A stretch of DNA of 64,000 nucleotides, from contig NZ_JAAMFG010000037.1 of NCBI RefSeq assembly GCF_011064545.1, positions 124,001 to 188,000 on the forward strand, read 5' to 3'. The notes below the pieces were generated by a model. It was given only the letters and a program-made list of their open reading frames with translations. It made no database searches and was not told the DNA's origin. The position numbers and the translations under genes are program-made. The stretch comes from Wenzhouxiangella sp. XN24 (lineage in GTDB: Bacteria > Pseudomonadota > Gammaproteobacteria > Steroidobacterales > XN24). Positions 15,767 to 24,923 of this stretch are shown one piece after another. The number at the start of each line of letters is the position of its first letter. Within the stretch, counting starts at the first letter, position 1.

Positions 15767-17566
15767 CTGGTCTACATCGGTCCCCTTGAGCAGGGCCACG
15801 TGGTAGGCGAGTAACTGCAGCGGCACCGTGTAGGCGATCGGCGCCTGGAAGTCCTCGATATGGGCCGGCATCTCCATCACGGTGACGCCCGGACCGTCCT
15901 GGATGCCCGTCTCCGGGTCCGCGAACACGAACAGTTCACCGCCGCGAGCGCTGACTTCCTGCATGTTCGCCTTGAGCTTTTCCACAAGCTCGTTGTTCGG
16001 CGCGACGACAATGACCGGCATCTCCGCATCGACCAGCGCCAGCGGCCCGTGCTTGAGTTCGCCGGCGGGATAGGCCTCGGCGTGGATGTAGGAGATCTCC
16101 TTGAGCTTCAGCGCGCCCTCGAGCGCCACCGGGAACTGGATCCCACGGCCGAGGAACAGTGCGTGGTGCTTGTCGGCGAAACGCTCGGCCAGCACCTCGA
16201 TCCCCGCTTCCATCTCCAGGATCCGCTCCAGCAGGGCCGGCACGCCCGCGAGCTGGCGCACCAGGTCGCTCTCGAGCTCGGTGCCGCCGGGTGAGCGGCG
16301 CGCCAGCACGAGACCGAGGAGCGACAACGCAGCCAGCTGCGTCGTGAACGCCTTGGTCGAGGCGACGCCGATCTCGGGCCCCGCCCGGGTCATCAGCGTC
16401 AGCGCCGACTCGCGCACCAGCGCGCTCTCCGGTACGTTGCAGATGCCGAGCGTCGCGAGATAGCCGAGCTGTTTCGCGGCACGCAGCGCCTCCAGCGTAT
16501 CGAGCGTCTCGCCGGACTGTGAGATCGCCACGAACAACGTCCCCTCCGGCACCACCGGCTGGCGGTAACGGTACTCGCTGGCGATCTCCACCATGCAGGG
16601 GATCCGCGCGTAGCGCTCGATGAAATAGCGCGCCACCAGGCCGGCGTGGTAACTCGTGCCGCACGCCACGATCTGCACCGCGCGCGTCGCGTCGAACACC
16701 GCGGGCGCCCCGGGACCGAAGGCGGCCTCGAGCACCTTGCCGGCGCCGATCCGTTCGCTGAGCGTCTCGGCCACGGCACGCGGCTGCTCGTGGATTTCCT
16801 TCTGCATGAAGTGGCGGTACTGGCCGCGCTCCATCGCGTCCGCCGACAACGCGCTTTCCTTCGCGACACGCTGCACGGCTTCGCCGGCCGCATCCCAGGT
16901 CTCCACGGCGCCGCGGGTCACCAGCGCAAGATCCCCTTCTTCAAGGAAGATGAACCGCCGGGTCACCGGCAGCAGCGCGGCGACATCCGAGGCGACGAAG
17001 TTCTCTCCGATGCCCAGCCCGATCACGACGGGACAGCCGGCGCGCGCCACGACGATCTTGTCCGGGTCGTCCGAACTCATCACCGCCAGCGCATAGGCGC
17101 CCTCGAGATCGCCCACCGTGCGCCGCACGGCCGCCAGCAGGTCAGGAGACTCGTCCAGGTAACTGCGAATCCGGTGCGCGACCACCTCGGTGTCGGTCTC
17201 CGAGACGAACTCGTAGCCGCGCGACTGCAATTCACGCCGCAGCGATTCGTGGTTCTCGATGATGCCGTTGTGGACCAGGGCGACGCCGGGGCCGGATACC
17301 TGGGGATGCGCGTTGCGCTCGCTCGGCACGCCGTGGGTGGCCCAGCGGGTGTGGGCGATGCCGCAGTGGCCGGACAACGGCGACTCGCTCAGCGCGTCGC
17401 CCAGACGTTGCACCTTGCCTTCCGTACGGCGCCGCTCGATGGAGCCACCGCCCACTTCCACGGCCAGCCCGGCCGAGTCGTAGCCGCGATACTCAAGCCG
17501 GCGCAGGCCCTCCATCAGGATAGGCACCACGTCCCGTTCGGCGATCCCGCCCACGATTCCGCACAT
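15731..17566 (-). CDS. glmS: Glucosamine-6-phosphate synthase (isomerising)
   Basis: 611 residues, the normal length. It makes glucosamine-6-phosphate from fructose-6-phosphate and glutamine for cell-wall synthesis. Cys2 after the initiator Met (MCGIVGGIAERDV) is the glutaminase nucleophile; LRRLEYRGYDSAG and THGVPSERNAHP are glutaminase-domain marks; two SIS domains follow (ACGTSYHAGLVARYFIE, SQSGETLDTLEAL). It lies 11 bases after glmU, the usual order in gammaproteobacteria. No clear terminator is visible in 15570-15730. Confidence 0.97.
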   Translation of the reverse strand: MCGIVGGIAERDVVPILMEGLRRLEYRGYDSAGLAVEVGGGSIERRRTEGKVQRLGDALSESPLSGHCGIAHTRWATHGVPSERNAHPQVSGPGVALVHNGIIENHESLRRELQSRGYEFVSETDTEVVAHRIRSYLDESPDLLAAVRRTVGDLEGAYALAVMSSDDPDKIVVARAGCPVVIGLGIGENFVASDVAALLPVTRRFIFLEEGDLALVTRGAVETWDAAGEAVQRVAKESALSADAMERGQYRHFMQKEIHEQPRAVAETLSERIGAGKVLEAAFGPGAPAVFDATRAVQIVACGTSYHAGLVARYFIERYARIPCMVEIASEYRYRQPVVPEGTLFVAISQSGETLDTLEALRAAKQLGYLATLGICNVPESALVRESALTLMTRAGPEIGVASTKAFTTQLAALSLLGLVLARRSPGGTELESDLVRQLAGVPALLERILEMEAGIEVLAERFADKHHALFLGRGIQFPVALEGALKLKEISYIHAEAYPAGELKHGPLALVDAEMPVIVVAPNNELVEKLKANMQEVSARGGELFVFADPETGIQDGPGVTVMEMPAHIEDFQAPIAYTVPLQLLAYHVALLKGTDVDQPRNLAKSVTVE

Positions 17567-17577
17567 TCAGTCGTTCC

Positions 17578-18945
17578 TCAACCCGGCTTCTTCACCGGTC
17601 GTTTCCAGCCGCGCACCGTCACCTGCTTGCTGCGCGCCACGGTCAGCTCCGCAGGCGGCGCATCCTTGGACACCGTCGAGCCCGCCCCGATCGTGGCGCC
17701 CGCGCCAATATTTACGGGGGCCACGAGCGCCGTGTTCGAGCCGACGAACACGTCGTCGCCGATCACGGTGCGGTGCTTGTTGGCGCCGTCGTAATTGCAC
17801 GTGATCGTGCCCGCGCCGACGTTGACGCGCGTCCCAATCTCGGCATCACCGATATAACTGAGGTGGTTGACCTTGCTGGCCGGGCCGATTCGGCTGTTCT
17901 TGATCTCGACGAAGTTGCCGACGCGAACCCCGTCGGCGAGCTCAGCACCGGGGCGGAACCTCGCAAATGGGCCCAGCTCGCAGCCGGGACCGACGTCGGC
18001 GCCCTCGATGACGGTGTTCGGCTGGACCACGCACCCTGGCCCGAGGCGGCTGTCGCGAATGAACACGTTCGGACCGATCGAGACGTTGTCGCCCAGTTCG
18101 ACCACGCCTTCGAACACGGCATTGATGTCGATGAAGACATCCCTGCCGGCATCCACCCGGCCACGCACATCGATCCGCGCCGGGTCTGCGAGCGTCACCC
18201 CTGCCGTCATCAGGTCGGCGGCGATCCGCCGCCGGAGCGTGGTTTCCAGGCCGGCCAGCTGGGCGCGGTCGTTGATCCCCAGCACTTCGGCGACGGTCGG
18301 CGCCTGCAGCGCCTCGACCGTCATGCCCTCGGCGACCGCCAGGCCGACGACGTCGGTCAGGTAGTACTCGCCCTGGGCATTCCGGTTCGACAGTCCCCCC
18401 AGCCAGGCGCGCAACCGCCCGGCCGGCGCCGCCATGATGCCGGTGTTGACCTCGGCGACCGCCCTTTCCGCCGCGGAGGCGTCTTTTTCTTCCACGATCC
18501 GCACGACCTTGCCGCCGGCATCCCGGACGATCCGCCCATAGCCGGTGGGGTCGTCCAGCTTCACGCCCAGCAGGGCCAGCTTGCCCTCCCGAGCGGCGGT
18601 CACCAGGGGCTTCAGGGTGGAGGCCTCGATCAGCGGCACGTCCCCGTAAAGCACGAGGACCACGGCATCATCGGGAATTCCCGGCATGGCCTGCGCCACC
18701 GCGTGGCCCGTCCCGAGCCGTTCCGCCTGCAGTACCCAGCGCACGTCGGCCTCCGGAAACGCCTGCGGCACGGCATCGCCGCCGTGGCCGTAGACGACAT
18801 GGGTAGCGTGGGCCCCCAGTCCGAGCGCGCGACCGAGCACATGGGCCAGCAGCGGCCGGCCGGCGAGCGGCTGGAGCACCTTGGGGAGCGCGGATTTCAT
18901 CCGCGTGCCCTGGCCCGCGGCCAGGATGACGACATGCAATGCCAT
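17578..18945 (-). CDS. glmU: Bifunctional UDP-GlcNAc pyrophosphorylase / glucosamine-1-phosphate acetyltransferase
   Basis: 455 residues. It converts glucosamine-1-phosphate to UDP-GlcNAc in two steps. The N-terminal [17 protein letters not shown] is the uridyltransferase motif; the C-terminal half shows hexapeptide repeats of the left-handed beta helix ([31 protein letters not shown]) and the acetyltransferase segment [16 protein letters not shown]. It is probably cotranscribed with glmS. In many relatives the atp operon lies upstream; here an unrelated membrane gene does. Confidence 0.97.
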   Translation of the reverse strand: MALHVVILAAGQGTRMKSALPKVLQPLAGRPLLAHVLGRALGLGAHATHVVYGHGGDAVPQAFPEADVRWVLQAERLGTGHAVAQAMPGIPDDAVVLVLYGDVPLIEASTLKPLVTAAREGKLALLGVKLDDPTGYGRIVRDAGGKVVRIVEEKDASAAERAVAEVNTGIMAAPAGRLRAWLGGLSNRNAQGEYYLTDVVGLAVAEGMTVEALQAPTVAEVLGINDRAQLAGLETTLRRRIAADLMTAGVTLADPARIDVRGRVDAGRDVFIDINAVFEGVVELGDNVSIGPNVFIRDSRLGPGCVVQPNTVIEGADVGPGCELGPFARFRPGAELADGVRVGNFVEIKNSRIGPASKVNHLSYIGDAEIGTRVNVGAGTITCNYDGANKHRTVIGDDVFVGSNTALVAPVNIGAGATIGAGSTVSKDAPPAELTVARSKQVTVRGWKRPVKKPG

Positions 18946-19059
18946 GATCAGGGGATCCCTCGAGAAAAGTCGGGAAAGGTTACAGCGGGTGCCCGCCCTG
19001 CGCGACCCGTGTCCGGCCGGGAAGCCCGGGGGCGCGGAGCCGAGAACTCGGCACGGTAC

Positions 19060-19110
19060 TTATCCACAGCTTCGATCCGGCGTTCGTCGAATGTGGGTAA
19101 CTTATTCACA
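19060..19110. promoter_or_regulatory. Three DnaA-box-like 9-mers upstream of glmU
   Basis: TTATCCACA (19060-19068, a perfect consensus box), TTACCCACA on the minus strand (19092-19100) and TTATTCACA (19102-19110) lie within 51 bases. A perfect GCCGAG/CTCGGC palindrome (19039-19052) is next to them. They could regulate glmUS by DnaA or bind it near the origin. No AT-rich unwinding region is seen, so this is not called oriC. Confidence 0.45.
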
Positions 19111-19549
19111 GGACGCGTTCCATCGCCTTTCGCAAGGCTGCGGCGAGCTTTTCCGGCTCGTCGGTGCCCAGCCGGAAGCGCTTGCCGTCACGCAAAACGA
19201 TCTCCACGGCGGACAAGCCCGACACGTTGTACAGGATCCCCGGCACCAGGTAACGGATGCCGAATCCTGCATACCAGGGATTGCGCACCGGCACGGCGCT
19301 CTCGATGCTCGCCAGCGGCACCGTCTTGCGCATCACCCCCGGCCCGAACCAGAACACGAGCGACGAGGCCGTGATCATCACGGTCAAGGACGAAAAGATG
19401 ACCAGCAGGAAAGCGAGCAGGGCCAGGACCATCAACAGCACCGGATGGGGCCCAGCCTGGGCTGTCAGCCAGAACACCAGCAGGATCAGCGCGCTGTTGA
19501 GGACCACCAGCGCGGTACCGAACTGCTTGTGGCGGTACGAGGTCCGCAT
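19106..19549 (-). CDS. Small membrane protein, PH-like
   Basis: 147 residues with two adjacent membrane helices (about 12-30 and 36-58), followed by a soluble part that reads like a bacterial PH-type domain (TVMITASSLVFWFGPGVMRKTVPLASIESAVPV and a final VEIVLRDGKRFRLGTDEPEKLAAAL). Function unknown. It starts 7 bases after the stop of the beta-propeller gene, so the two are probably cotranscribed. Its stop overlaps a DnaA-box-like sequence. Confidence 0.7.
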   Translation of the reverse strand: MRTSYRHKQFGTALVVLNSALILLVFWLTAQAGPHPVLLMVLALLAFLLVIFSSLTVMITASSLVFWFGPGVMRKTVPLASIESAVPVRNPWYAGFGIRYLVPGILYNVSGLSAVEIVLRDGKRFRLGTDEPEKLAAALRKAMERVL

Positions 19550-19556
19550 GGCGAAG

Positions 19557-20570
19557 TCAGGGCGCCGTGAGCACGATCCCGAGCGCGTCCGGCTCGCGAC
19601 CGGTGGGCCAGCGCGCCACGATCTCCCAGTTCGACCGGTCGATGACCGCGACCTCGTTCGCCCCGCTCACCGCGACGTACACCCATTCGCCTCGCGGATG
19701 GCTCGCGATACCGATCGGCAAAGCCGCGTTCCCCAGCAGGGTTTCCTGGTAGACCGCATCGGGGTCGGCGATCTGCACGGTCGCCGCGAGCGTGCGCTGC
19801 TCGATATCGAAGACCGACAGCGTGGCCGCGCGCGCATTGGTCACGAGCGCGTGCCGGCCGTCGGCGGTCATGTCCACGCGAATCGGGAACCCTGCGGACT
19901 CCAGCAAGGCAATGGTCTCGAGGCTGTCCGCGTCGATCACGCTCACCGTATCGTCGGCCCGGTTGGTCACCCAGACTTCCTGTCCGCCGCGGGCCACACC
20001 GACACCTTCCGCGCCGGCCCCGGTGACGGTCGTACCGACGACTTCGCCGGCCGCAAGGTCGACTTTCTCGAGCGTTCCGGCGGATATGTTCGTTACCCAG
20101 GCGAAACGCCCTTCCGGCGACGCCGCCACCATGTGCGCCACCCCCTCGCCGACATCGATGCGCTGCGTGACGGCGCCGCTCGCGACGTCCACGACCAGCA
20201 GCCGGTCGCTACCCTCGGTGGTCACCACCAGGCTTCCGTCGGGCAGGAACGCCATGCCGTGCGGCCGCGTGTTCTCGCCGAGGTCGATCGTCGCCGTCAC
20301 CTCGCCGGCCGGCCAGTCGAGCACCGTCAGGGTGTTGCCGACCTCATCCCGCGCGCCGTAATTGCTCACCACGGCGAACCGCCCGTCGGGAGAGACCTCC
20401 ACCTCGTGCGGCCCGACCCCTGTCTCGAACTCGGCGCGCCGCTCGCCCGTGGCGAGATCCAGCGCCCAGAGGGTATGGGCGCTCTTGTTGCCCACCAGCA
20501 AGACGTCCGCATGGGCTGCAGCGCCGCCCAGCAACAAGGCCATGATCGCGAACAGGATCCGGGGCTTCAT
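19557..20570 (-). CDS. Exported YVTN-type beta-propeller protein
   Basis: 337 residues from ATG 20570, preferred for the AGGTG 7-8 bases upstream. The signal peptide is MKPRILFAIMALLLGGAAAHA. The rest is made of 40-residue blades with YVTN-like cores (FAWVTNISAGTLEKVDLAAG, EVWVTNRADDTVSVIDADS, VYVAVSGANEVAVIDRS). These fold as seven-bladed propellers and usually bind proteins or ligands in the periplasm; some have lost enzymatic activity. No partner gene indicates a substrate. Confidence 0.85.
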   Translation of the reverse strand: MKPRILFAIMALLLGGAAAHADVLLVGNKSAHTLWALDLATGERRAEFETGVGPHEVEVSPDGRFAVVSNYGARDEVGNTLTVLDWPAGEVTATIDLGENTRPHGMAFLPDGSLVVTTEGSDRLLVVDVASGAVTQRIDVGEGVAHMVAASPEGRFAWVTNISAGTLEKVDLAAGEVVGTTVTGAGAEGVGVARGGQEVWVTNRADDTVSVIDADSLETIALLESAGFPIRVDMTADGRHALVTNARAATLSVFDIEQRTLAATVQIADPDAVYQETLLGNAALPIGIASHPRGEWVYVAVSGANEVAVIDRSNWEIVARWPTGREPDALGIVLTAP

Positions 20571-20609
20571 ATCGATCACCTGCATCCAGTGTTGGCGGAC
20601 CGCCAGCGT

Positions 20610-20765
20610 TCAGGAAAGCGCCGTCGTGTCGTCCGGACTGTCCGCCACGGGCTCCGCGGGGCCATCGTCGGCAGCCGCGGCCTTGCGGAGTTTCTTGTCT
20701 TCTTTCTTCTTCTTTTTTGCCAGGTCTCGCTGGCGCTTGGCGAACGCGTAATTCGGTTTGGCCAT
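20610..20765 (-). CDS. Small lysine-rich conserved protein
   Basis: 51 residues starting MAKPNYAFAKRQRDLAKKKK; an upstream in-frame ATG at 20816 is less likely because the MAKPNYxFAKRQR start is what homologues show. The N-terminal half is strongly basic and helical (KKEDKKLRKAA); the C-terminus is acidic and Pro/Ala-rich. Such short proteins are widespread in beta- and gammaproteobacteria, with no known function. Confidence 0.65.
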   Translation of the reverse strand: MAKPNYAFAKRQRDLAKKKKKEDKKLRKAAAADDGPAEPVADSPDDTTALS

Positions 20766-20838
20766 CGTGCGGCTTTCTCCATGGGAACTGCTGAATGAGC
20801 GCACAGGGTAAGCCATTTTCGGTTCGCTTGCGCCGGAC

Positions 20839-22050
20839 TCACGGCGCCTCGCGAGTGATCGGCGACACTTCCCGCAGCAGCAACAGGCCGTCGTACATCT
20901 CGCGCGGCACGATCAGTTGCTCGTTCAAACCCCATTCGTAGCTCATGACCGGCTGCGCGACCCAGCGCATCCCCGCGGCAACGGCCCGGTCGAGGTCGAG
21001 GAACACCGGATCGCCGGGCAGCGCCGCCATGCGCGCCTCGAGCGAGCCCGGCTCGGGCGGCAGGATGTCGTAGTCCTGGTTGATGAACCAGGCGTAGCCG
21101 CGGCCGGCGAGCGGGTAGATGCCTACGACATAACTCTCTGCGCCCAGCGCGCCGTGGATGAATTCACCCTGCCGCGCAATCCCGCCGACGAACTCGCTGT
21201 AACTGCGCGCCACGTGGGCGTTGTGGGCCCAATAGATCACGCGTGCGCCCGGGTTGCGGTCCATGTGCCGTAACAGGTTCACGGCCATGCGCCGCTCGCG
21301 GTTGCGTTCATGGACCTCCAGGTCGAAGGTGTCCGGATCGAAATCCAGCGTCGCCAGGCGATCCTCGATGATCATCGCCAGCATCGGATCGTCGATCTGG
21401 ACGTAGGCCCGGCGAAAGTTCTCCACCGCGCGGGCCCGGATCACCGCCAGCGGCTCGTCCCGTTCGCCCTGTTGGAACACCTTGAGAAAATCCAGCTCGG
21501 CCCGCAACAGGGCGTCGGGCAGCTCCGGACGTGTCGCGAGCCAGCGGGAGAACGCCCGGCTGGTCGGGCTGTTGTCCACCCCCACCAGTCGCAGCGGCCT
21601 GTCGCTCGTCGCCCGGCTGCGCAGGTAGGCAAACAGGGCTTCCGCCTCCGCGCTGGCCCACGCGCCCCACAGGCAGTCCTCCATGCCGTCCGCGGGCGGC
21701 GACGACGCCAACGTCTGCGCGGCGACCCAGCACTCGGCGAGCCCGCCTTCCACGGCGAGGATGTCGAAGCCATGACGCTCGTGCATGTGGCGCACGATGT
21801 CGGTCTTGACCTTGTAGGTCTCGGCCATGCCGTGCCCGCTCTCGCCCAGCTGCAAGAGCCGGCGATCGCCGACGGCCGTGGCCAGCGTCTCCAGCCACGC
21901 CGCGGAGGCCGCAGGTTCCGGCTGGCCGGCTGGCGCTGGCTGACCCGCAGGCGCCTCGACGACCCCGGGCGAGGCGCAGGCCGCGCCCAACACGGCGAGC
22001 AAGGCGATGATGATGTGTCGGGTTCTCGTCATTCCACTCGGCTTGGTCAT
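20839..22050 (-). CDS. Erythromycin-esterase-like lipoprotein
   Basis: 403 residues from ATG 22050, which avoids overlap with the upstream gene; ATGs at 22092 and 22032 are alternatives. The signal IIIALLAVLGAAC suggests a lipoprotein. The esterase core follows: LLQLGESGHGMAETYKVK (active-site His), ILAVEGGLAECW, VYWAHNAHVARS-like VIYWAHNAHVARS. The family includes macrolide esterases, but most chromosomal members have unknown substrates. Resistance cannot be claimed from the sequence. Confidence 0.82.
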   Translation of the reverse strand: MTKPSGMTRTRHIIIALLAVLGAACASPGVVEAPAGQPAPAGQPEPAASAAWLETLATAVGDRRLLQLGESGHGMAETYKVKTDIVRHMHERHGFDILAVEGGLAECWVAAQTLASSPPADGMEDCLWGAWASAEAEALFAYLRSRATSDRPLRLVGVDNSPTSRAFSRWLATRPELPDALLRAELDFLKVFQQGERDEPLAVIRARAVENFRRAYVQIDDPMLAMIIEDRLATLDFDPDTFDLEVHERNRERRMAVNLLRHMDRNPGARVIYWAHNAHVARSYSEFVGGIARQGEFIHGALGAESYVVGIYPLAGRGYAWFINQDYDILPPEPGSLEARMAALPGDPVFLDLDRAVAAGMRWVAQPVMSYEWGLNEQLIVPREMYDGLLLLREVSPITREAP

Positions 22051-22112
22051 CCTGGTCCCGGGCTGTTTTCGTTTCCGTAGGCGGCGCACCATGAATCTAG
22101 CATCCGCCGCGT

Positions 22113-23300
22113 TCACACGTATTGTCCCGCAGCGTGCCCCGAGGCCCAGGCCCACTGGAAGTTGTGCCCGCCGAGGTGGCCGGTGACGTCCACCACCTCG
22201 CCGATGAAGAACAGGCCCGGATAGTCACGACAGCCCATCGTCTTGGAGGACAGGGCGTTCGTGTCGAGCCCCCCGAGCGTCACCTCGGCGGTGCGGTAGC
22301 CTTCCGTCCCGACGGGCTGCACGACCCACGGCTTGCAGGCCGCCGCCACCCGCTCGAGATCGGCCGGCCCGAGCTGGTCGAGCGGCTTGTTCTCCAGCCA
22401 CAGCTCGCACCAGCGCTGGGCGACCCGGCGCGTCCAGCGCTCGCCGAGCAGGCTCTTCAACTCCAGCTTCGGTCGCTCGCGCCGGGCGTTCTCGATCAGC
22501 GCCGCGACCTCCACGTCGGGGAGCAGGTCGATGGCCAGCGGCTCCCCTTCGTGCCAGTACGAGGACGCCTGCAGCACGGCCGGCCCGCTGAGACCGCGAT
22601 GGGTGAACAGGATGTTCTCGCGAAAGGCCGCCCCGCCGGCGCTCGTCACCGTGTCCAGCGACACGCCGGAGAGATCCGCGAGCCGCTCCAGGTCGTGGCG
22701 CGCGAGCGTCACGGGAACGAGGGCCGCCCTCGTCGGCAGGACCGGCAGTTCGAGGGATCGCGCCAGGTCGAAACCGAAGCCGGTGGCGCCCAGCGACGGA
22801 ATCGAGTAACCCCCGGTGGCGATGACGAGCGACTCGCAGCTGATCTCGCCCTGCGGCGCCTGGAGCCGATGGGGCGCGCCGACCTCCAGGACCTCCACCG
22901 GGGAATGGGTGCGGACGATGGCGCCGACGGCGGCGCACTCGTCGAGCAGCAGGCGCACGATGTCCTTGGAACTGCGGTCGCAAAACAGCTGGCCGAGCTT
23001 CTTCTCGTGCCAGGGCACCGCGTGCTTGTCCACCAGTGCCACGAAGTCGGCCGGCGTGTAGCGCGCCAGCGCCGACCTGGCGAAGTGCGGGTTGGCGGAG
23101 ATGAAGTTGTCGGGCGTGGAATGGAGATTGGTGAAGTTGCAGCGTCCGCCGCCGGACATGAGGATCTTCTTGCCGACCTTGTTGGCGTGGTCCAGGACCA
23201 GCACGCGCCGCTCCCGCTCACCCGCCGCGATCGCGCACATCAGCCCGGCGGCGCCGGCGCCGATGATCACGACGTCGTAATCAACCTCGCTCATTCGCAT
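22113..23300 (-). CDS. FAD/NAD(P)-binding oxidoreductase (YhiN / HI0933-like)
   Basis: 395 residues. The N-terminal Rossmann motif is VVIIGAGAAGLMCAIAAGER, followed by GKKILMSGGGRCNFTN, the signature of the HI0933 family, and a C-terminal flavin segment CRDYPGLFFIGEVVDVTGHLGG with NFQWAWASG. The reaction of most members is unknown; BaiN relatives reduce bile-acid intermediates. An alternative ATG lies at 23294. It is the first of a minus-strand row after the methyltransferase gene. Confidence 0.9.
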   Translation of the reverse strand: MRMSEVDYDVVIIGAGAAGLMCAIAAGERERRVLVLDHANKVGKKILMSGGGRCNFTNLHSTPDNFISANPHFARSALARYTPADFVALVDKHAVPWHEKKLGQLFCDRSSKDIVRLLLDECAAVGAIVRTHSPVEVLEVGAPHRLQAPQGEISCESLVIATGGYSIPSLGATGFGFDLARSLELPVLPTRAALVPVTLARHDLERLADLSGVSLDTVTSAGGAAFRENILFTHRGLSGPAVLQASSYWHEGEPLAIDLLPDVEVAALIENARRERPKLELKSLLGERWTRRVAQRWCELWLENKPLDQLGPADLERVAAACKPWVVQPVGTEGYRTAEVTLGGLDTNALSSKTMGCRDYPGLFFIGEVVDVTGHLGGHNFQWAWASGHAAGQYV

Positions 23301-23324
23301 CCGTCCCGGGACGACGCGTGACGC

Positions 23325-23912
23325 TCAGGGTTTCGTCGCAACGACCTGCACCACTGCGCTCCGGCCGCTGTGATGGCTGCCCTCGTGGATATCGCGTTCC
23401 AGCTCCTCCAGGCGGCGGAACTCCAGTCCCTTTAGCTCGCGCGCGAGGACGGCGCTGCTCATCAGCCGGTCCGGGTCACGCGGCCCGCCGCTGTTGAATT
23501 CCAGCTGCCGCGGCGTGTAGCCCTCCAGCAGGAAGACGCCCCCGGGACGCAGGGCCGCCACGACGCGCCGATGCAGCTCGGCGCGCAAGGGCGACAGGAC
23601 ATGGCAGTAGATCGACACGATGTTGTCCCAGCGCGCCGCGCCGAGGTCATAGTCCGCGAGGTCGGCGCAGATGGTCTCGACCTCGACGTCGTGCTCCGCC
23701 GCCAGCCTTGCCGCTTTCTCGAGCCCCACGGCCGACGCATCGACGGCCGTCACGGCGAAACCGCGCGCCGCCAGGAACACCGCGTTGCGGCCCTCGCCCT
23801 CGGCCAGGCACAAGACGTTGCCGGGTCGCAGTTCATCGACGTGAGAGGCGAGAAAATCGTTCGGCGCCTTGCCGTAGACATAGTCCTCGCGCCGGTAACG
23901 TTCGTCCCACAT
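23325..23912 (-). CDS. Class I SAM-dependent methyltransferase (TehB-like)
   Basis: 195 residues. MWDERYRREDYVYGKAPNDFL at the start and VLCLAEGEGRNAVFLAARG (SAM-binding motif I) are typical of TehB/UbiE-like methyltransferases often annotated as thiopurine or tellurite methyltransferases. VTAVDASAVGLEKAARLA is motif II. The substrate is unknown. It lies 24 bases before the oxidoreductase gene on the same strand. Confidence 0.88.
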   Translation of the reverse strand: MWDERYRREDYVYGKAPNDFLASHVDELRPGNVLCLAEGEGRNAVFLAARGFAVTAVDASAVGLEKAARLAAEHDVEVETICADLADYDLGAARWDNIVSIYCHVLSPLRAELHRRVVAALRPGGVFLLEGYTPRQLEFNSGGPRDPDRLMSSAVLARELKGLEFRRLEELERDIHEGSHHSGRSAVVQVVATKP

Positions 23913-23930
23913 GCCAATCCGCCTGTATCG

Positions 23931-24923
23931 CTAAGGGGCAGAAAAGAGTTCGTGCACCGCGGCCTCGACGCTCGGCCAGGCCGGCGCAAACGGCGCGATG
24001 AGATCGAAATGGCCCGCCCCTTCGATCACTTCGACGACTGCGGCGTCGCCGGCCGCGCGGGCCTGCGCAGCGAAGCGCTCGCTCTGCGCCAGCGGCACGA
24101 TCGAATCGAGGCGCCCGTGCAGCAACCGCGCGGGCACGCCGAGCGGCACCTGCTCGATCGGGCTGGCGGCGGCATAACGTGCGGGCACGGCCTCGAAGGC
24201 CCCGCCCAGCAGCGGTTCGACCGAAGCGTTGCAACTCCCGTCGCCCGCGGCGTAGTCCCTGAGGTCCGTGATCCCGGCGAGCGACACGACGCCGCGGACG
24301 GCGAGTGCAAGCCCGACGTCGAACGACCCGGCTTCGACTTGCTCCGCCGGCGGCACAGTTCGCCGCGACGCCAGCCACAGCGCCAGGTGCCCGCCGGCGG
24401 AGTGGCCGAGCAGCGCCACGCCGCGGTCCAGGTCGAGCGCGTTTTCTTCCGCCAGCACCCGCAGATGGTTTGTGCCGCGAACGACGTCGTCGAAAGTCCC
24501 CGTCCAGCCGCCGCCGGCATGGCCTATGCGCCGATACTCGACGGTCCACACCGCGAGGCCGCTGCGCGCCAGTGCTGCGCTCACGTGGCTGATGTGCTCG
24601 AGATCGTAGGCGGACTGCCAGCAACCGCCATGCAACACCACGACGACGGGGTGCGGCCCGTCGGCGGAAGGCAGCCGCAGCTCGCCGAACTGTTCCGGGT
24701 CGCTGCCGTAAGCGATGCGTCGCCCGGGCGGCGGCAGCGGCTGGGCCGTGATATCCGACCAGCTGACCACGGGATCATCCGTTGTGCGCATGGGCACCTG
24801 TGTACATGCGCCGATGAGCAATGTCACGCCGACCACCAGCCAGGCCAGGCCTCGCCGTATCGTCACCGATGCCGCAACCGGCGCGGTGACCGACGATGGG
24901 CAGGGCGGCCGAAGACGTGGCAC
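23931..24923 (-). CDS. Alpha/beta hydrolase, lipoprotein (BD-FAE / kynurenine formamidase-like)
   Basis: 330 residues if started at GTG 24923; a GTG at 24866 would give a neater lipoprotein signal (TIRRGLAWLVVGVTLLIGAC). The oxyanion motif HGGCW (98-102) and nucleophile elbow GHSAGG (Ser175) are clear, and a GRLDSIV acid segment and GAGHFD histidine complete the triad. Family members hydrolyse short esters or formamides. The gene starts directly at the stop codon of the S9 peptidase gene (TAGGTG), so they are coupled. Confidence 0.85.
   Translation of the reverse strand: MPRLRPPCPSSVTAPVAASVTIRRGLAWLVVGVTLLIGACTQVPMRTTDDPVVSWSDITAQPLPPPGRRIAYGSDPEQFGELRLPSADGPHPVVVVLHGGCWQSAYDLEHISHVSAALARSGLAVWTVEYRRIGHAGGGWTGTFDDVVRGTNHLRVLAEENALDLDRGVALLGHSAGGHLALWLASRRTVPPAEQVEAGSFDVGLALAVRGVVSLAGITDLRDYAAGDGSCNASVEPLLGGAFEAVPARYAAASPIEQVPLGVPARLLHGRLDSIVPLAQSERFAAQARAAGDAAVVEVIEGAGHFDLIAPFAPAWPSVEAAVHELFSAP

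Noticed and set aside
15731-17700. glmS ribozyme or riboswitch
   Set aside because: Only 11 bases separate glmU and glmS; the ribozyme is a feature of Gram-positive glmS leaders.
18946-19120. Origin of replication at the DnaA boxes
   Set aside because: Only three boxes, no AT-rich unwinding element and no dnaA, mnmG or parAB genes nearby; kept only as a regulatory candidate.
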